Assembly (NCBI RefSeq): GCF_946481715.1
Contig: NZ_CAMLOV010000129.1
Coordinates: forward strand, 1 to 16,306
Direction: 5' to 3'
DNA length: 16,306 bases
From: an uncultured Mucilaginibacter sp.
GTDB lineage: Bacteria > Bacteroidota > Bacteroidia > Sphingobacteriales > Sphingobacteriaceae
Below are positions 14,323 to 16,306 of the stretch, in pieces (within the stretch, counting starts at the first letter, position 1; each line of letters opens with the position of its first letter). The position numbers and the translations under genes were made by a program. The notes beneath the pieces are model-generated. The model was not told where the DNA came from. It did no database searches and saw only the letters and a list, made by a program, of their open reading frames with translations.

Positions 14323-15429
14323 TTAGTCATTTAATAAACCCTCTAACCAATTTATACAATCATCAGGTTGTACTATCGACCAGGAATGTGGATGCCTGCG
14401 GCCGTCGAGGCGGTGGCCAAGACCAAGCGAAGACACGAATGCGGCCTGCTTGCTTCCGTGGATATTAAGAAAGGTTATGAGTGCGGACAAATTTGCTGCG
14501 TTCATATCGTAGTAATTGCGGTCTCTTTCTTTTATCTGCCACAAGATATCGGGATCACAATATATCCTAACCGGCACTTTGAATAAAAAATGTGCATTTC
14601 CGCCATTGGGCAAAGACCTTGCGAACATCGAGCGCTGATTATATTTCTCAGGATATTTTTCGGGTGTACCACCAGTTTTCATTTCAAGAGAAGCAACAAG
14701 CATTTTTGCTTCGTTTAAACCCGCCATTCGCCCACCATCTAAATTCTGACGGCCTTCGTTTTCCTTTAATTTCCTAACAGAAGTGTTATAAAGGTCCGCA
14801 AGGTCAACCGGTGGGTCTGCAGCATATACAGCCATTGGAACAATGCTCGTCCGTTTACTGCTATCGCGCGACATCTCCGTATACCGCAGGCTTAACATGC
14901 CACCGTTGGAAAGTCCTCCCATAACAAATTTGTCAGACGGCGCTTTGTATTTTGAAACCACATCTAAAAAAACGGTATTAAGAAACTTAAGAGCAAAAGG
15001 GTCATCATCAAGCCCCTGGTCGCTATTTATTGAAAGAACTATTGCAATTATGTTTTTTGAATAACATTGTGCGATCAGATCTTTGTTATTGTTTAAAACG
15101 CTTTCGGTAGTTTCACCGCTGCTGGGCAACAAAACAAATGTACCTTTAATCTTACCTTCAGGTAGTAAACTATAATAGTGCAGGGATTTGTCGGCATCGT
15201 CTGTTACATAAATATTGGAAGGGACTGGAAGGGTAATTGTGTTTCTTTTCACATGTTTTAAAAGTGCTGCGCTCAATGTGTAAAATCGTCCGTCAACGTA
15301 ATTGCCTTGTAAAGTCAACCCGGTGGGAAAAGTCATCGGCCCTTCACCTTGCTTAAGGCCATTCACCACTTGTTGCGCATATGCACCAGTAGTCAGAAAT
15401 CCACTTATAACCAGTAGGTATAATTTCAT
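14323..15429 (-). CDS. Secreted alpha/beta hydrolase with an N-terminal MORN-like motif
   Basis: A 368-residue exported protein: signal peptide about 1-18 (ending GAYA, then QQ). The segment QGEGPMTFPTGLTLQGNY (27-44) continuing to DGRFY resembles one MORN repeat. A serine-hydrolase domain follows. The nucleophile elbow GGLSNGG puts the catalytic Ser at S174. The HPHSW motif near the C-terminus (about 346-350) is the best candidate for the catalytic His. CDPD, about 60 residues earlier, may supply the acid. The strand FVLLPSSGE (98-106) fits the oxyanion-hole region. The substrate is unknown; an esterase or peptidase acting in the periplasm is likely. It starts next to a 223-bp gap shared with the divergent lipoprotein gene. 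Confidence 0.75.
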   Translation of the reverse strand: MKLYLLVISGFLTTGAYAQQVVNGLKQGEGPMTFPTGLTLQGNYVDGRFYTLSAALLKHVKRNTITLPVPSNIYVTDDADKSLHYYSLLPEGKIKGTFVLLPSSGETTESVLNNNKDLIAQCYSKNIIAIVLSINSDQGLDDDPFALKFLNTVFLDVVSKYKAPSDKFVMGGLSNGGMLSLRYTEMSRDSSKRTSIVPMAVYAADPPVDLADLYNTSVRKLKENEGRQNLDGGRMAGLNEAKMLVASLEMKTGGTPEKYPEKYNQRSMFARSLPNGGNAHFLFKVPVRIYCDPDILWQIKERDRNYYDMNAANLSALITFLNIHGSKQAAFVSSLGLGHRLDGRRHPHSWSIVQPDDCINWLEGLLND

Positions 15430-15502
15430 AATAATATTGTGAATACATATTTACTAATTTTAGCAGTTTCATTCTGAATTTTAACAATACTTAACGTTTG
15501 TA

Positions 15503-15583
15503 AGGGCCGTGGCGACTTTGATGAACGAGCCACGCCTGCAGTGTTGAGTCAGTTTGCGTTGCGCACTCGCCACTATGTTCAAC
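15503..15583. repeat. GC-rich folded segment between the hydrolase and lipoprotein genes
   Basis: This block is clearly richer in GC than the AT-rich sequence on both sides. CGTGGC (15508-15513) pairs with GCCACG (15529-15534). GTTGA (15543-15547) can pair with TCAAC (15579-15583), and GAGT (15546-15549) with ACTC (15565-15568) as an alternative. No open frame is convincing. It may be a dispersed non-coding repeat or the leader of one of the divergent genes. Confidence 0.35.
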
Positions 15584-15615
15584 CTCCTTAAATTAAGTGC
15601 CGAACTATTTACCTT

Positions 15616-15623
15616 TACGTTTG
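15616..15623 (+). promoter_or_regulatory. Predicted -7 promoter box of the lipoprotein gene
   Basis: TACGTTTG matches the TAnnTTTG consensus exactly and lies 29 nt before the ATG at 15653. The -33 region has no clear TTTG, so the call is moderate. Confidence 0.45.
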
Positions 15624-15652
15624 TACTATAACAAACATATTAACCAGATACT

Positions 15653-16150
15653 ATGAAACATTATTTGATTATAGCTTGTGCGCTTGCGCTGGCTTCCTGC
15701 GCTGGTAATGGGAAAAAGGGTGCAGATACCTTACAAACCGATAGCAGTAAAGACACCTCGCGCACAGCTAAAATGAACACGCCCGCCCAAAATATGGAGT
15801 ATTGCTTTTTGCATACCGATGGTATGAATGCGGAAGACAGCACCGCTATCCACCTCATTATAAATGGCAATAAAGTAAGCGGCGATATGTACTGGCTGCC
15901 AAAAGAGAAAGACAGGCGCAAAGGCACTTTGGCGGGTACTTTAAATGGCAATAAAATAAAAGCTGTGTGGAGTTTTATGCAGGAGGGGCACACGGATACC
16001 CTTGGGCTGGAGTTTAAGCTATCCTCGCAACAGTTGGCGCAGAAGCCATTTGTAGTGGACGCTAAAACAGGCCGCCAGATGGTGGATACCAAAGCCGACT
16101 ATATTATTACATATAATATGGATAACTGTAATAAGTTTAAAAAACCGTAG
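15653..16150 (+). CDS. Small lipoprotein of unknown function
   Basis: A 165-residue protein with a type II signal peptide: MKHYLIIACALALASC, with lipobox LASC and the acylated cysteine at C16. A hydrophilic linker rich in Ser, Thr, Asp and Lys (17-45) follows. The body (about 47-165) alternates strands: MEYCFLHTDGMNAEDSTAIH, INGNKVSGDMYWLPKEKDR, then GTLAGTLNGNKIKAVWSF. Two G-N-K repeats (72-74 and 99-101) suggest a small beta sandwich or barrel. It should be anchored in the periplasm or on the outer membrane. The family was not recognised. It has its own promoter-like box and a strong terminator, so it is monocistronic. Confidence 0.85.
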   Translation: MKHYLIIACALALASCAGNGKKGADTLQTDSSKDTSRTAKMNTPAQNMEYCFLHTDGMNAEDSTAIHLIINGNKVSGDMYWLPKEKDRRKGTLAGTLNGNKIKAVWSFMQEGHTDTLGLEFKLSSQQLAQKPFVVDAKTGRQMVDTKADYIITYNMDNCNKFKKP

Positions 16151-16189
16151 GGCGTTTATACAGCTCCTCGTTATTTTGTAAAGGTGCTT

Positions 16190-16222
16190 ATGCACCGGGT
16201 TTTCCTGGTGCATTTTTGTTTA
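16190..16222 (+). terminator. Rho-independent terminator of the lipoprotein gene
   Basis: A 10-bp stem including one G-U pair, ATGCACCGGG (16190-16199) with CCTGGTGCAT (16204-16213), closes a TTTT loop and is followed by TTTTGTTTAT. It lies 39 bp after the lipoprotein stop codon. Confidence 0.9.
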
Positions 16223-16247
16223 TAGTAAAGCTAACGGCCGCTGCTAA

Positions 16248-16306
16248 TTAATCTGCCTGGCCAATGTCTTTTTTGGTATCTGCTTGTCCAATATCTTTCT
16301 TGGTAT
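16248..16306 (-). CDS. C-terminus of a repeat-containing protein (partial, runs off the window)
   Basis: On the minus strand an open frame enters from the right edge and ends at TAA (16250 to 16248). The 18 codons present encode two perfect copies of the nonapeptide TKKDIGQAD. The two 27-bp units differ at four positions, all synonymous third-codon changes. That strongly supports this frame as coding. The protein's start, length and identity lie outside the window. It converges on the lipoprotein gene, whose terminator lies between them. Confidence 0.7.
   Translation of the reverse strand, partial: TKKDIGQADTKKDIGQAD
16251..16304 (-). repeat. 27-bp tandem repeat encoding TKKDIGQAD
   Basis: Two adjacent units, 16251-16277 and 16278-16304, are identical at 23 of 27 positions. 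The differences give the codon pairs AAA/AAG, GAC/GAT, GGC/GGA and CAG/CAA, so the encoded peptide is unchanged. The array may continue to the right of the window. Confidence 0.8.

Noticed and set aside
15610..15617. TACCTTTA as a second promoter box for the lipoprotein gene
   Set aside because: It overlaps the exact TAnnTTTG match at 15616-15623, which fits better, so only the latter is listed.

Overview
The window looks like chromosomal DNA of a Bacteroidota member, most likely family Sphingobacteriaceae (Mucilaginibacter/Pedobacter-like). The grounds are promoter-like TAnnTTTG elements of the Bacteroidota sigma factor upstream of several genes, a ribosomal protein S1 with six S1 domains, a 908-residue MG2/TonB-plug secreted protein of a type common in this phylum, and intergenic inverted repeats of a style I recall from these genomes. 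The genus is an inference. No tRNA, rRNA, CRISPR array, prophage or classical transposase was seen.

Layout. Positions 1-55 hold the tail of a plus-strand gene that converges on tyrS (68-1351, minus). A divergent plus-strand pair follows: an AcpH/DUF479-like gene (1541-2203) and a 64-residue antitoxin-like protein whose start overlaps its stop. A 343-bp gap carries a folded GC-rich repeat-like element and then the rpsA promoter. rpsA (2738-4747) ends at a strong terminator. The minus-strand pair galK (5521-6693) and a TrmH/SpoU RNA methyltransferase (4876-5406) follows, then a divergent YciI-like gene (6831-7124). Further right on the minus strand are an unknown gene (7244-7666), a YdbC/PdxI-type aldo/keto reductase (7754-8623), a DUF1761 membrane protein (8812-9216), a DUF559 nuclease-like gene bounded by inverted repeats (9459-9884, element about 9391-9970) and the MG2/plug protein (9990-12716). 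A CYTH triphosphatase-like gene (12820-13302, plus) converges through a shared palindromic terminator on a 70-residue cysteine-free protein (13354-13566). A GNAT acetyltransferase (13715-14266) and a secreted alpha/beta hydrolase (14323-15429) are also on the minus strand. A lipoprotein (15653-16150, plus) and the repetitive C-terminus of a minus-strand gene (16248-16306) close the window.

How the genes work together. This is mainly core housekeeping (tyrS, rpsA, RNA methyltransferase, galK) mixed with single accessory genes. There is no large operon and no obvious multi-gene pathway. The only tight coupling is the ATGA overlap between the AcpH-like gene and the small antitoxin-like gene.

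Most notable observations: (a) tyrS and rpsA share a near-identical promoter followed at once by a hairpin at the predicted 5' end of the mRNA; (b) the DUF559 gene sits inside a pair of two-block inverted repeats and may be a small mobile or repeat-propagating element; (c) a 27-bp tandem repeat at the right edge has only synonymous differences between its units; (d) a small protein looks like a zinc-ribbon family member that has lost all its cysteines; (e) several intergenic inverted repeats (5411-5513, 8694-8797, 2431-2517) have no coding explanation.
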